Assembly: GCA_023421135.1 (NCBI GenBank)
Contig: JAEZUG010000041.1
Span: forward strand, 1 to 24,018
Direction: 5' to 3'
Length of the DNA stretch: 24,018 bases
DNA from: Candidatus Cloacimonadota bacterium
GTDB lineage: Bacteria; Cloacimonadota; Cloacimonadia; Cloacimonadales; Cloacimonadaceae
The first letter of the stretch is position 1; each line of letters starts with the position of its first letter. A program made the position numbers and the translations under genes. Under the pieces are notes generated by a model, which did not search any database, was not told where the DNA came from, and saw nothing but the letters and a program-made list of their open reading frames with translations. This document shows, piece after piece, positions 1 through 7,860 of the stretch.

Positions 1-122
1 TGTGCTCATTTGTGATCTTTCATTTGTGTCTATTTATGGGAATAATCCGCGTAAATCATGATCATCTGTGTCATCCGTGTTCTATTTCGGTAGCTTACCC
101 ATGGTAGATCACGCAGCTCTAG
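1..122 (-). repeat. Composite intergenic repeat downstream of the peroxidase gene
   Basis: Non-coding DNA just 3' of the glutathione peroxidase gene. Read on the minus strand it runs from the AGTGAC-type motif at the gene's end through a degenerate GCTGCG part, the 17-mer AGCTACCGAAATAGAAC (79-95) and an ACGGATGACACAGATGATC-like tract. Its left part (5-30) is identical over 26 bases to 1049-1074. The same 17-mer occurs at 1152-1168 and 12869-12885. No hairpin with a T-run is visible, so it is not an obvious intrinsic terminator. Function unknown. Confidence 0.75.
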
Positions 123-620
123 TCACTCGCCACTTTCCAATCTCTCCTCGATCGCCTTCACCACTTCCGGATCCAGCGGTTTGGTTCTGGAATCAAAGCG
201 AGCGATCACTTCGCCACTTTCCGAGAGCAGGAATTTATTGAAGTTCCAGGTGATCTTCCCGGCGTGTTGGGGATTGGTATCTTTCTCTGTGAGGTACTTG
301 AAGAGGGGATGAATTGTCTTGCCGCGCACGGATAGCTTGGCAAAAATAGGGAAGCTCACCCCGTAATTGATCCGACAAAACTGCTCGATGGAGGCATTGT
401 CGCCAGGCTCCTGATTCATGAAGTTATTGGCCGGAAAGCCCAGAATCATCAAGCCCTGGTCTTTATATTTCTCCCAAAGCTCCTGCAGCTCGGCATACTG
501 TTTGGTAAATCCGCACTTGCTGGCGGTATTAACAATCATCACAGCCTTGCTGCGATAATCCCCCAGCTTCACAGTTTTCCCTGCAATGGTCTGGATTTCT
601 ATGTCGTATATATTTGGCAT
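123..620 (-). CDS. Glutathione peroxidase family protein (thioredoxin-type, 2-Cys)
   Basis: A 165-residue thiol peroxidase of the GPx/BtuE/BsaA family, which reduces H2O2 and organic hydroperoxides in the cytoplasm, in bacteria usually with thioredoxin as donor. Visible motifs are NTASKCGFTKQY with peroxidatic Cys36, the NQEPG motif with Gln70, FCRINYGVSFP with Cys82 at the resolving-Cys position, and WNFNKFL with Trp125 and Asn126. The usual GFPCNQF reads GFPANNF, so the Cys often found at 64 is Ala. It uses Cys, not selenocysteine. AGGAG lies 7 bases before the ATG. The last codons (ESGE and stop) coincide with the GTCACT-type repeat motif, so the C-terminus may have been set by repeat insertion. 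Monocistronic; no downstream terminator seen. Family call is firm; the electron donor is inferred. Confidence 0.95.
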   Translation of the reverse strand: MPNIYDIEIQTIAGKTVKLGDYRSKAVMIVNTASKCGFTKQYAELQELWEKYKDQGLMILGFPANNFMNQEPGDNASIEQFCRINYGVSFPIFAKLSVRGKTIHPLFKYLTEKDTNPQHAGKITWNFNKFLLSESGEVIARFDSRTKPLDPEVVKAIEERLESGE

Positions 621-645
621 GTTTAATCTCCTACTTTTTTTAGAT

Positions 646-673
646 AATATAACCTATGGAAGGTTGTGAACAA
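646..673 (-). promoter_or_regulatory. Candidate sigma-70 promoter of the peroxidase gene
   Basis: On the minus strand TTGTTC (668-673) is followed after 16 bases by TATATT (646-651), 26 bases before the ATG. An overlapping TATTAT gives an 18-base spacer. Plausible but not perfect. Confidence 0.4.
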
Positions 674-741
674 GAGCAGAGAAGACAGGATATCCAACCA
701 GAAGAATTCAGGACAGAGAGAACCTGGGCTCCACTAATCTC

Positions 742-847
742 TTCCCAATTCGGCACGCATTGGAAACGCATCTCATACCCATGTGACACGCATGAGTTTA
801 CATGGGTGTCACATGGGTGTCACATGGGTGTCTCATGGGTGTCGTAT
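742..847 (+). repeat. 106-bp dispersed repeat with four 11-bp tandem units (copy 1)
   Basis: Aligns without gaps to 11301-11406 with about nine differences, most in the left third; the right half is identical. It holds four head-to-tail 11-mers CATGGGTGTC(A/A/T/G) at 801-844. Upstream, TGACACGCATG at 784-794 is a near-perfect inverse complement of the unit. CCCATGTGACAC (778-789) and GTGTCACATGGG (806-817) form a perfect 12-bp inverted repeat, so the transcript or single strand could fold. Function unknown; could be a protein-binding array or an RNA element. Confidence 0.85.
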
Positions 848-883
848 CAGGGACGAGGGGGTAAGTGTGAAGCCAAATCTAGT

Positions 884-1046
884 CCTGTTAATCCTGTAAT
901 CCTAAAAATTCTTGGGAAGAATCTGTGTGAATCATAATCATCTGCGTCATCTGCGTTCTATTCTTTCACGAGGATTTCAGGATTAGAGGATTGGAAGGAT
1001 TGCATTCATTACGGATTACACGGATTCAACAGATTGAACAGATTTG
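884..1046. repeat. Degenerate GGATT-type short tandem repeats
   Basis: A quasi-periodic tract. Four 9-mers of form AC(G/A)GATTNN lie head to tail at 1011-1046. Before them come AGGATTNN octamers at about 971-1003, and the reverse-sense AATCCTGT form at 884-905. The octamer part is echoed at 12798-12826, the 9-mer part by the minus strand of about 12843-12868 and by 15951-15980. No coding potential recognised. Confidence 0.7.
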
Positions 1047-1048
1047 AG

Positions 1049-1240
1049 CTCATTTGTGATCTTTCATTTGTGTCCATTCGTGGGAGAAAATCCTGTTGAT
1101 CCAGTTGATCCAGTCATCTTGAGTTCTATCATAATCATCTGCGTCATCAGCGTTCTATTTCGGTAGCTCGCCCACGAGCGAAGCAGCGCAGCATTAACCA
1201 TTAACTCATTCACTATTAACTCTAGCCCCCATTTACATAT
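1049..1240 (-). repeat. Composite intergenic repeat module, upstream copy
   Basis: Contains the 26-base sequence shared exactly with 5-30 (here 1049-1074). Read on the minus strand it then has, in order, AGTTAATAGTGAATG-type repeats (about 1195-1222), a GCTGCGCTGCTTCGCTCG block, the conserved 17-mer AGCTACCGAAATAGAAC (1152-1168) and a GATGACGCAGATGATTATG tract. It has the same orientation as the copies at 1-122 and 12841-12966, but lies in front of genes and not at a 3' end. Confidence 0.75.
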
Positions 1241-1296
1241 TGACAAAAATCCCCCGGCTCGAGAAGATGATAATCAAGAAAATATCTGGAGTTTAG

Positions 1297-2433
1297 ATGG
1301 ATAACCGTATTTATGAGTACCTGGGTGTATTCATAATGTCATGGCTCTTTGTGTTTGGGCTCACGCCATTTGTGATCAAATTTGCCCACTGGTCCAACTT
1401 TGTGGACAAGCCGGAAGCCAGGAAAATGCACCTCAAGGCAACGCCGCTCTTGGGCGGAGTGAGTGTGTTTCTGGGCTTTTTCCTGCTTTGTATTTACGAT
1501 GTGACAATCTCCCCGGGCAGGTATTTTGATCGTCCCATGCTGGGTTACCTGCTAGGCTCGGTGATCATTGTCCTGATCGGGGCAATCGACGATCGCCGCG
1601 GTATGAGGCCACTGATCAAGATGCTCGGGCAATTGATTGTTAGCGTGATCTTTATCTTTTCCAATTTTAGTCTAAGCGAGCTGGCTCTGATGCTTGGTAC
1701 TGTGAGCATTCCATTTGTGGATATCAGCTTCAGTTCGATATATCTCACCTTGCCTTTGATGATGTTTTGGATGGTGGGGCTGATGAATGCTTTGAACTTT
1801 TTGGATAATATGGATGGAATCATCAGTGGAATGGCGGGTATTTTGGGGCTGGGCTTCTTTATCTTCAGCCTGCTCAACACCACTCCGGCCAATACCGAAT
1901 CCATGGCTCTGATCGGTCTGATTTCGCTCAGTTTTGCCGGGAGCACGCTAGGTTTTCTGCCCTATAACTTCAATCCTGCCAAGATCTTCCTTGGCGATGC
2001 CGGGTCGATGTTTATCGGATACTTCCTCTCTTCAATGGGGATTCTGATGGCACGCTATGCCGCCAATACGCATCAGAACAAGGTCTTCTTCCTGCTGCCG
2101 GTGCTGCTTCTGAGCTATGCTATCTTCGATATTGCGCTGGTGAGCTACACTCGCAAGCGTGATGGACGGCATGTGATGCAGGGCGGGAAAGACCACTCCA
2201 CGCACCGCATCCATAACGTTCTGGGCTCCGTAAAGGTCACTGCTGTTATTATTTATGCGATCAATATCCTGATCGTACTGACTGCTACTATAGTCTTCCG
2301 GATCGGTAATCCGCAGCTTCTTCTGATCACCACGGCTCTGTTTGCCACTCTCTTTCTGGTGTTTGGCAGGAAGCTGGATCAGGTGCCGGTCTCTATCCCC
2401 AGTAATCAGCTAAAGACCAAGAAAGGCGCTTGA
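1297..2433 (+). CDS. Polyprenyl-phosphate N-acetylhexosamine-1-phosphate transferase (MraY/WecA/TagO family)
   Basis: An integral membrane enzyme of 378 residues and about ten membrane segments. The family moves a sugar-1-phosphate from a UDP-sugar to undecaprenyl phosphate, starting a lipid-linked glycan. Family motifs are all present: VDKPEARKMH near residue 37 with the LGG that follows, the DD of GAIDDRRG at 98-99, NFLDNMDG at 167-174, FLGDAGS at 231-237 and the cytoplasmic HSTHR at 300-304. The pattern fits the WecA/TagO branch (UDP-GlcNAc, O-antigen or other surface glycan) better than MraY, and no division/cell-wall cluster surrounds it. GGAG sits 7 bases before the ATG. The stop overlaps the next start (TGATG). 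First gene of the plus-strand run. Exact sugar is inferred. Confidence 0.93.
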   Translation: MDNRIYEYLGVFIMSWLFVFGLTPFVIKFAHWSNFVDKPEARKMHLKATPLLGGVSVFLGFFLLCIYDVTISPGRYFDRPMLGYLLGSVIIVLIGAIDDRRGMRPLIKMLGQLIVSVIFIFSNFSLSELALMLGTVSIPFVDISFSSIYLTLPLMMFWMVGLMNALNFLDNMDGIISGMAGILGLGFFIFSLLNTTPANTESMALIGLISLSFAGSTLGFLPYNFNPAKIFLGDAGSMFIGYFLSSMGILMARYAANTHQNKVFFLLPVLLLSYAIFDIALVSYTRKRDGRHVMQGGKDHSTHRIHNVLGSVKVTAVIIYAINILIVLTATIVFRIGNPQLLLITTALFATLFLVFGRKLDQVPVSIPSNQLKTKKGA

Positions 2434-3197
2434 TGCAATTCGTTCTCTTGGGGACAGGGCCTGGTATTCCACAGTTGGATAAGCATTTATCCAGCGTCTA
2501 TGTGAGAAGTGGGGAGCTTTGTATTCTTCTGGACTGCGGAGAGGGCGTGAGCCGTGAAATCCTGCGTCGGGGCTATAGTGGAGACCATCTGGATATCATC
2601 GTGATCACGCACTATCATCCGGATCACGTTTCGGGTCTTTTTATGCTCCTGCAGATGCTCTATCTGGAGCACAGAACCAAACCTCTGGAGCTGTATTTGC
2701 CTGAATGCCAGGAATTTATAGACAATGCTTTGCGACAGATGTACACTTTCAAAGAGAAGTTTCTCTTTCCTCTTTCTATCCGATTGATAGACGAATTGCC
2801 GCAGCAGCATCCGCAATTTGAGGTCATGGTTTCGGATCATCTTTGGGGTTACCGTCCTCAGGTTGAGAGCCTGAAGCTTTCCAACCAGATGAAATCCTGG
2901 TCTGTAAAGCTCAACGAGGCGGGTCGCAGCTTGCTTTATAGCTCAGATTTGGCTACGGTAGATTCTATCTCTGAATTGCTGCCGGGCACTCATACGATGA
3001 TAGTGGACGCGCTGCATCCTTCTGCCGGGCAAATTCTGGGGCTGGAAGGCCTGGGACTCAAAAGGGTGCTACTTACACATGGCATCTCCAAGAGCTTGGA
3101 GCAGGAACTCATTGCCAGGACTACCGGGGGCAAATTGGTTTTAAGTAATGATAACATCTTTCTCTATGCCCTTGAGGGTGAGTCTTATGAAGTCTAA
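2433..3197 (+). CDS. Metallo-beta-lactamase-fold hydrolase, RNase Z-like
   Basis: A 254-residue cytoplasmic hydrolase with a complete two-metal site: HYHPDH at 60-65 (His60, His62, Asp64, His65), His136 (VSDHLWG), Asp172 (YSSD) and His216 (LTHG). This order and the N-terminal LLGTGPGIP are typical of the RNase Z/ElaC branch. It is shorter than RNase Z (about 300) and I do not see the flexible arm that grips tRNA, so it may be a related phosphodiesterase. The start is ATG 2433, sharing its A with the upstream TGA; AAAGG lies before it. A TTG codon directly ahead is a less likely start. The 3' end overlaps the next gene by 11 bases. Substrate unknown. Confidence 0.85.
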   Translation: MQFVLLGTGPGIPQLDKHLSSVYVRSGELCILLDCGEGVSREILRRGYSGDHLDIIVITHYHPDHVSGLFMLLQMLYLEHRTKPLELYLPECQEFIDNALRQMYTFKEKFLFPLSIRLIDELPQQHPQFEVMVSDHLWGYRPQVESLKLSNQMKSWSVKLNEAGRSLLYSSDLATVDSISELLPGTHTMIVDALHPSAGQILGLEGLGLKRVLLTHGISKSLEQELIARTTGGKLVLSNDNIFLYALEGESYEV

Positions 3198-4605
3198 ACA
3201 GTTACCCCTGTACGGGTTAATATCTGTCCTGCTGATGCTGCTCTCTCTTTCTGCCTGCGAGACCAATCGTTTTCGCAGGACTGAAGAGTTGTATCAGAAG
3301 GGACGCTATGCTGCCACTATTCAAGAGGTAGATGGTTTCTTAAAGATAGCCGAGAATGGAGCTTTGGCCACCCGAGCCGAGATGCTGAGAGCGGATTCTT
3401 ATATGCAACTGGGTTTGATGGCAGTCGAAAGGCAAAATTGGGAGCTGGCCATCCGCTTCTTTAAGATCTCGAACTCTCCGGAATCCGATACCCATCTGGC
3501 AGAGATCTACAAACGTCTGGCCATTGCTGCCGAAGCTGCTGGAGATAATGAACTTACAGTAAGTTATCTGAATACCATCCTGAGGGAAATACCGGATTCG
3601 AGATTGATCCCCGAAGTGCTCTATCGAAAGATTTCGCTGTATCAAACTGTGTATCTGGATAATGATTCTGCCTGGAGAGATTACCGCCGGCTCTATGATG
3701 AGTTCCCGGATAACAGCTACGAAATCCAGGCTCGCAACTATGCTTCCCGGTTGATTCCGGGTTTTATCGCCCACACGCAGCAACTCTCGGATTCAGGCTA
3801 TCACACCGAAGCCCTGGGCTTGCTCTTTGAGATGGATCGTTACCCCGTGGTGGATCATCCGGAGATGCAGCGTTTGATTTCAGACGTGTATCAGGCTCAG
3901 GCAGAAGGGTATCTGGTGTCCGAGAACTACCTGGAAGCCGATCGTCTCCTCAGAATCGCTTTGCAATATGATCCCACCAAGAAAGCCGAGATTGATGCCC
4001 GGCTTGCCTCCATCACCAGTCTCTTCATTCAAATGGGCGATAGATTCCTGGCGCAACGGGACTTCCCCAATGCCATGCTTTATTATACCAAGACTTTTGA
4101 GATCATCCCGGATTATCCTGCTGCCCGAGCTGCCATTACCAGGCTGGAACAAGTGCAGATCAATATGGCACGGGCTCAGGAGCTGGCTACTCAGGCAGAG
4201 GAAATGGAGGCAGGACGCCGTCATAATGATGCCCTGAGGCTATATCAACAGGCAGCGAACCTGGAGAACAAGCAGGAGTATCGCCAGAAGATCACCCTGA
4301 TGCAAAACCTGATTGAGGCAGATCGCAACCCCGAAGCCTTTGCCCAGAGAATTATCAATGAATACCGCGGAGGCGTGCTCAACAGGAAAATCCGCCAGCA
4401 GATCTCCACTCTTCGCACCCGGTTCCGGGAAAACGAGATTCGGGATTCCGGCTGGAAGATACTGCTCTCCACCGGGCAATATAAGTATGAAGCACGTTAC
4501 GACCTGCTTACTCCCACAGATACCTTCTTCTATATCTGGCAGGTGAATCTGAGAGATCGCACGGTTGTGCCTCTGAATCGCATTTCCGAGGAGCTGATGC
4601 AATGA
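3187..4605 (+). CDS. TPR-repeat outer-membrane lipoprotein
   Basis: A 472-residue protein with a lipoprotein signal: hydrophobic segment and lipobox LSAC with the lipidated Cys at 24. The rest is helical with several TPR-like motifs (LYQKGRYAATIQEVDGFL near 35, GDRFLAQRDFPNAMLYYTKT in the middle, AGRRHNDALRLYQQA later) and a non-TPR end of about 60 residues. Probably a periplasm-facing scaffold anchored in a membrane; a BamD-like role is possible but not shown. I chose ATG 3187 because it begins the signal peptide and has GAGGGTGAG just upstream; longer forms would bury the signal. It overlaps the previous gene by 11 bases and the next by four (ATGA). Confidence 0.88.
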   Translation: MKSKQLPLYGLISVLLMLLSLSACETNRFRRTEELYQKGRYAATIQEVDGFLKIAENGALATRAEMLRADSYMQLGLMAVERQNWELAIRFFKISNSPESDTHLAEIYKRLAIAAEAAGDNELTVSYLNTILREIPDSRLIPEVLYRKISLYQTVYLDNDSAWRDYRRLYDEFPDNSYEIQARNYASRLIPGFIAHTQQLSDSGYHTEALGLLFEMDRYPVVDHPEMQRLISDVYQAQAEGYLVSENYLEADRLLRIALQYDPTKKAEIDARLASITSLFIQMGDRFLAQRDFPNAMLYYTKTFEIIPDYPAARAAITRLEQVQINMARAQELATQAEEMEAGRRHNDALRLYQQAANLENKQEYRQKITLMQNLIEADRNPEAFAQRIINEYRGGVLNRKIRQQISTLRTRFRENEIRDSGWKILLSTGQYKYEARYDLLTPTDTFFYIWQVNLRDRTVVPLNRISEELMQ

Positions 4606-5189
4606 GAAAGAGCTATATCTTATTTCTGCTTCTGCTGGTGATCTCGGGTGGACTTTATGCCCAACTTAGATTTGATATTGAAGCCTTTTCAGACACCACC
4701 AAGTATGGCTGGGCAGATTATGCTGCCAGAGCCGATTATCGGAGCGAACTCTATAACCGGCAGCAGCTTCTGCATATCTACGAGCTGGAGTCTCAACCGC
4801 TCACTGCCAATATCCTCAAATCTGCTCTGGTACCCGGATGGGGTCAATTCAGCACTAATGCTCCCGTGAAAGCCGAGATCATTATTGGCGCAGAAGTCCT
4901 GGCTCTGGGAACAGCCTATCTGTTTTACGACCGCTCTATGAACTACTATCGTAAATACCAGAATGCCTCTCAGGTGGGAGAGATTGAAGATAACTACAAG
5001 AAAGCCAGAACTGCCAACCAATATGCCACGCTCACGGCTGGCTTGGGGCTTATTGTCTGGATCTACAACATGTATGACGTGATCGTCTCAACCGAGGAAT
5101 ACAACGCCTCCATCTGGAAGAAGATCGTGGAACGCAACCGGGATTCCGCCCTGCAGATCACTCCCGAAGGTCTGGAACTGAGGTTTTAA
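4602..5189 (+). CDS. Membrane protein with signal peptide and ALVPGWGQ motif (DUF5683-like)
   Basis: A 195-residue protein with an N-terminal signal ending at about LYAQ (residue 21). ALVPGWGQF near residue 80 is followed by two hydrophobic stretches (IIIGAEVLALGTAYLFY and YATLTAGLGLIVWIYNMYDV) separated by a charged helix. The SxxxPGxGQ pattern before a pair of membrane helices is typical of the DUF5683 family in Bacteroidota-type bacteria, whose function is unknown to me. It begins inside the last codons of the TPR lipoprotein (ATGA overlap) and is followed five bases later by a second lipoprotein. Co-translation suggests the three act together in the cell envelope. Confidence 0.75.
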   Translation: MRKSYILFLLLLVISGGLYAQLRFDIEAFSDTTKYGWADYAARADYRSELYNRQQLLHIYELESQPLTANILKSALVPGWGQFSTNAPVKAEIIIGAEVLALGTAYLFYDRSMNYYRKYQNASQVGEIEDNYKKARTANQYATLTAGLGLIVWIYNMYDVIVSTEEYNASIWKKIVERNRDSALQITPEGLELRF

Positions 5190-5194
5190 ACATT

Positions 5195-5620
5195 ATGAAA
5201 CATATCATTACACTGCAACTGATCCTTGTCCTCGTCCTGCTTTCTGCTTGTGGATTGCGCCGCAAGAACCCCATAGATCCTTATGGAAACAGTGATATAC
5301 TGGTGCCTGATGTGGTGATTAACCTCACAGGAGTAGTTCAGAGCACTCCGGGATCCTCCAACAAACTGGTGAGGTTCGATTGGACTTCCAATAACCCTTT
5401 CAGTACTGATGGTTACTACCTCTATCGCAGCATGAGCTTCAATTCCAGCTATGCCCGCATCGACACAGTGACCGTCAATTCCTGTATCCACGGTGCCAAG
5501 CCCTGGCACAGCGTAACCCCCGGGGATTACTGGTACAGAGTCTCTGCCTGGAAGAACTACAACGACCGGCGCCTGGAAGGCTCTTACTCAGACAGAATCT
5601 TCGTAAGGGTCAATCCCTGA
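5195..5620 (+). CDS. Small lipoprotein with fibronectin-III-like fold
   Basis: A 141-residue protein starting with a lipoprotein signal and lipobox LLSAC (Cys19). The mature part looks like one beta-sandwich of fibronectin type III style: VRFDWTSNNPFSTDGYYLYRS, then DYWYRVSAWKNYN, then SDRIFVRV, which is the usual spacing of such a domain. Probably a surface or periplasmic binding module. No catalytic residues recognised. GAGG lies about 14 bases before the ATG, longer than usual, so translation may be coupled to the gene ending five bases upstream. Likely last of the envelope part of the operon. Function unknown. Confidence 0.75.
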   Translation: MKHIITLQLILVLVLLSACGLRRKNPIDPYGNSDILVPDVVINLTGVVQSTPGSSNKLVRFDWTSNNPFSTDGYYLYRSMSFNSSYARIDTVTVNSCIHGAKPWHSVTPGDYWYRVSAWKNYNDRRLEGSYSDRIFVRVNP

Positions 5621-5636
5621 TCTAAACAACTCGGAA

Positions 5637-5654
5637 GCGGGAAAGCATTCCCGC
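5637..5654 (+). promoter_or_regulatory. Hairpin just ahead of the uvrD ribosome site
   Basis: Perfect inverted repeat GCGGGAA / TTCCCGC with AGCA loop in the 50-base gap before the helicase. No T-run follows, so not an intrinsic terminator. AGGG of the next gene begins one base after it, so it could affect mRNA processing or helicase translation. Confidence 0.45.
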
Positions 5655-5670
5655 AGGGTAACTCTGTGAT

Positions 5671-7860
5671 ATGCTTATGATTGATTACGAGAAAGAACTG
5701 AATACCGAGCAGCTTCGGGTGGTCACCACCACAGACAAGCCTATCCTGGTGCTTGCCGGAGCGGGTAGCGGCAAGACCAAATCCATCATCTACCGCTGTG
5801 CCTACCTGATGCGGGAAAGGAACGTGCATCCCTGGAACATCCTGGTGGTCACCTTCACAAATAAAGCAGCCAGAGAGTTGCAGAACCGTCTGGAAAAGCT
5901 GCTCAAATTCCCGGTGCAAAGCCTCTGGGTGGGCACCTTTCACTCTGTCTGCAGCCGTATCCTGAGAATAGAAACCGCTCATCTGCCCTTTCACAGCAAT
6001 TTCTCCATCTACGATGATGACGAACAGAGATCCCTCCTCAAGAAGATCTATAAGGAACACGGTTTCGACAACTCCAAAACGCCTATTCCCAGGGTGCTCT
6101 ACACTATCAGCCGAAACAAGAGCCGCCTCCTGCTGCCTGAAGACCTGGAGGAACGTAAGCTGGAGCTGGACGATAAGAGCGGCTTCTTCCCCAAGTTCCT
6201 GGCCATCTACAAGCTTTATCAACAGCAGTTGCTGCTCAACCAAGCCCTGGATTTTGACGATATACTGCTCTTCACTGCCAAGCTGCTGAAAGACAAGCCG
6301 GAGGTACGAGCCAAGTATCAGAAGCTCTTTCAATACGTGATGATAGACGAGTATCAGGATACGAACCAGGCACAGTTTCAGATCATCTATCAGATAGCCC
6401 GCGAGCATCACCGGGTTTGCGTGGTGGGAGATGACGACCAGGCGATCTATAGCTTCCGGGGTGCCACTATCCGCAATATCCTCGAATTTGAGAAGGATTA
6501 CCCGGGAGTGGAATCCATCCGTCTGGAACAAAACTACCGTTCCACCACTGCCGTGCTGGAGCTTGCCAATGCCATCATCAAGCAGAACCGTCTGCGGCAT
6601 CCCAAGGAACTCTGGAGCGAGCTGGGCACTGGTGAAAAACCTATCTTGGAAGCCTATGAGAACGAGAACGAAGAAGCCAGCCAGATTGCCCTGAAGGTTC
6701 AGAGCTTGCATCGCGAAGGCCTTCCTCTGTCTGAAATGGCAGTGCTTTACCGCACCAACGCTCAGAGCCGCGTGCTGGAGCATGCCCTTCTGCAAGCCAA
6801 GCTACCCTATACTATTGTGGGCTCACTCTATTTCTACCAACGCAAGGAGATCAAAGACTTCCTGGCCTATCTGGCCTCTCTTGCCAATACCAGCGACAAC
6901 GAAGCCCTCCTGAGGATCCTGAACGAACCTCCCCGCGGGATCGGCCAGACTTCGCAAAACCACCTGCTCAGCTTTGCCGGGAAGACCAGAATATCACTTT
7001 ACCAGACCATCCAGAATGTGGAAGCTGTCTCCGCCTTGCAAAAGGCTGCCATGCTGAGGATCAGGAACTTCGCAGAGCTGCTGGAACGCTGGAGACTAAT
7101 GGTACCCAGCACCGGAGTCTATGACCTGGTGAAGACAATCATGGATGAGCTGGGTTTGATCGCTCACTATCAGGCCTCCAAAGACTCCAAGGAACTGGCC
7201 AGAGCAGAGAACCTGGTGGAATTCGTGACCTCGGTAAGTGAATTCAGCGAGCGCTTCCGCACCGAGCATGAGCGCGAAGCTCTGCTGTCTGACTACCTGC
7301 CTTTTGTCGCCCTGCAGACCAGCATGGATCTGGTCTCAGAGCAGACCGATGCCCTGCGTCTGATGACTCTGCACAACTGCAAGGGACTGGAATTTGACGC
7401 CGTCTTTATCGCTGGCGTGGAAGAAGAGCTGCTTCCTCACCGCATGAGCATGAACGCACTGGAAGATATCGAGGAAGAGCGCCGCCTCTTCTATGTGGGT
7501 GTGACTCGTGCCCGCAAGAAGCTGAGGATTAGCTACACCCGCTTCCGCCGGCTCTATGAAAGCTTTTACTATGCCCAACCCAGCCAGTTTCTGAAGGACT
7601 TGGATGCCTCTCTCTTTGCCAATCCCGGCCTGGATGCAGGCGTAAACCTCGCTCCCCGCCACGTTCCCAAGCTCAAAGTTGCCAAACGCGAAAGCCAGAA
7701 GATCTGGCAGGTGGGACAGACAGTCTATCACAAGGAACACGGCAAAGGGATCGTGCTGGGTAGCAACGGCGAAGGTGACGACGCCACAATCACAGTTTCC
7801 TTCAGCAAAGGCAAGCTGGTCAAGATCGTGGGCAGATTCCTCTTCACGGAGCCGCAGTAA
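5671..7860 (+). CDS. UvrD/PcrA-type superfamily 1A DNA helicase
   Basis: A 729-residue ATP-dependent 3'-5' DNA helicase for repair and clearing of replication or transcription blocks. All SF1A motifs are seen: Walker A LAGAGSGKT with Lys35, TFTNKAARELQ (Ia), IDEYQDT with Asp226-Glu227 (II), VVGDDDQAIYSFRGA (III), LEQNYRS (IV), MTLHNCKGLEFDAVF (V, where NC replaces the common SA) and RRLFYVGVTRARKKL (VI) near 605-620. The C-terminal WQVGQTVYHKEHGKGIVL stretch is the Tudor-like tail of PcrA/UvrD, which in studied members touches RNA polymerase. That tail and the length favour UvrD/PcrA over Rep. AGGG lies about 12 bases before ATG 5671. The stop overlaps the mfd start as TAATG. Confidence 0.93.
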   Translation: MLMIDYEKELNTEQLRVVTTTDKPILVLAGAGSGKTKSIIYRCAYLMRERNVHPWNILVVTFTNKAARELQNRLEKLLKFPVQSLWVGTFHSVCSRILRIETAHLPFHSNFSIYDDDEQRSLLKKIYKEHGFDNSKTPIPRVLYTISRNKSRLLLPEDLEERKLELDDKSGFFPKFLAIYKLYQQQLLLNQALDFDDILLFTAKLLKDKPEVRAKYQKLFQYVMIDEYQDTNQAQFQIIYQIAREHHRVCVVGDDDQAIYSFRGATIRNILEFEKDYPGVESIRLEQNYRSTTAVLELANAIIKQNRLRHPKELWSELGTGEKPILEAYENENEEASQIALKVQSLHREGLPLSEMAVLYRTNAQSRVLEHALLQAKLPYTIVGSLYFYQRKEIKDFLAYLASLANTSDNEALLRILNEPPRGIGQTSQNHLLSFAGKTRISLYQTIQNVEAVSALQKAAMLRIRNFAELLERWRLMVPSTGVYDLVKTIMDELGLIAHYQASKDSKELARAENLVEFVTSVSEFSERFRTEHEREALLSDYLPFVALQTSMDLVSEQTDALRLMTLHNCKGLEFDAVFIAGVEEELLPHRMSMNALEDIEEERRLFYVGVTRARKKLRISYTRFRRLYESFYYAQPSQFLKDLDASLFANPGLDAGVNLAPRHVPKLKVAKRESQKIWQVGQTVYHKEHGKGIVLGSNGEGDDATITVSFSKGKLVKIVGRFLFTEPQ

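Larger units (their letters stand above)
621..1296. other. 676-bp gene-free spacer filled with repeats
   Basis: Divergent spacer between the peroxidase (minus) and the glycosyltransferase (plus). Apart from the peroxidase promoter, nearly all of it is repeat sequence, listed separately: the 11-mer element (742-847), GGATT-type tracts (884-1046), a 26-base duplicate (1049-1074) and a composite module (1130-1230). The open frames here translate repeat units and have no ribosome site or family resemblance, so I see no gene. A TTGACA at about 1241 has no -10 at normal spacing; TGATAAT lies 22 bases on, so a promoter for the downstream gene is uncertain. Confidence 0.7.

Noticed and set aside
801..844. 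CRISPR array
   Set aside because: Units are 11 bases, directly adjoining, with no spacers.
656..937. 93-residue plus-strand open frame
   Set aside because: It translates the 11-mer repeat (HMGVSWVS units), has no ribosome site and no family likeness.
1241..1275. Promoter for the glycosyltransferase (TTGACA with TGATAAT)
   Set aside because: Spacer is about 22 bases, outside the 16-18 range; kept only as a remark.
5584..6795. Long minus-strand open frame (403 residues)
   Set aside because: Antisense to the uvrD start with its complete helicase motifs; composition is that of a shadow frame.
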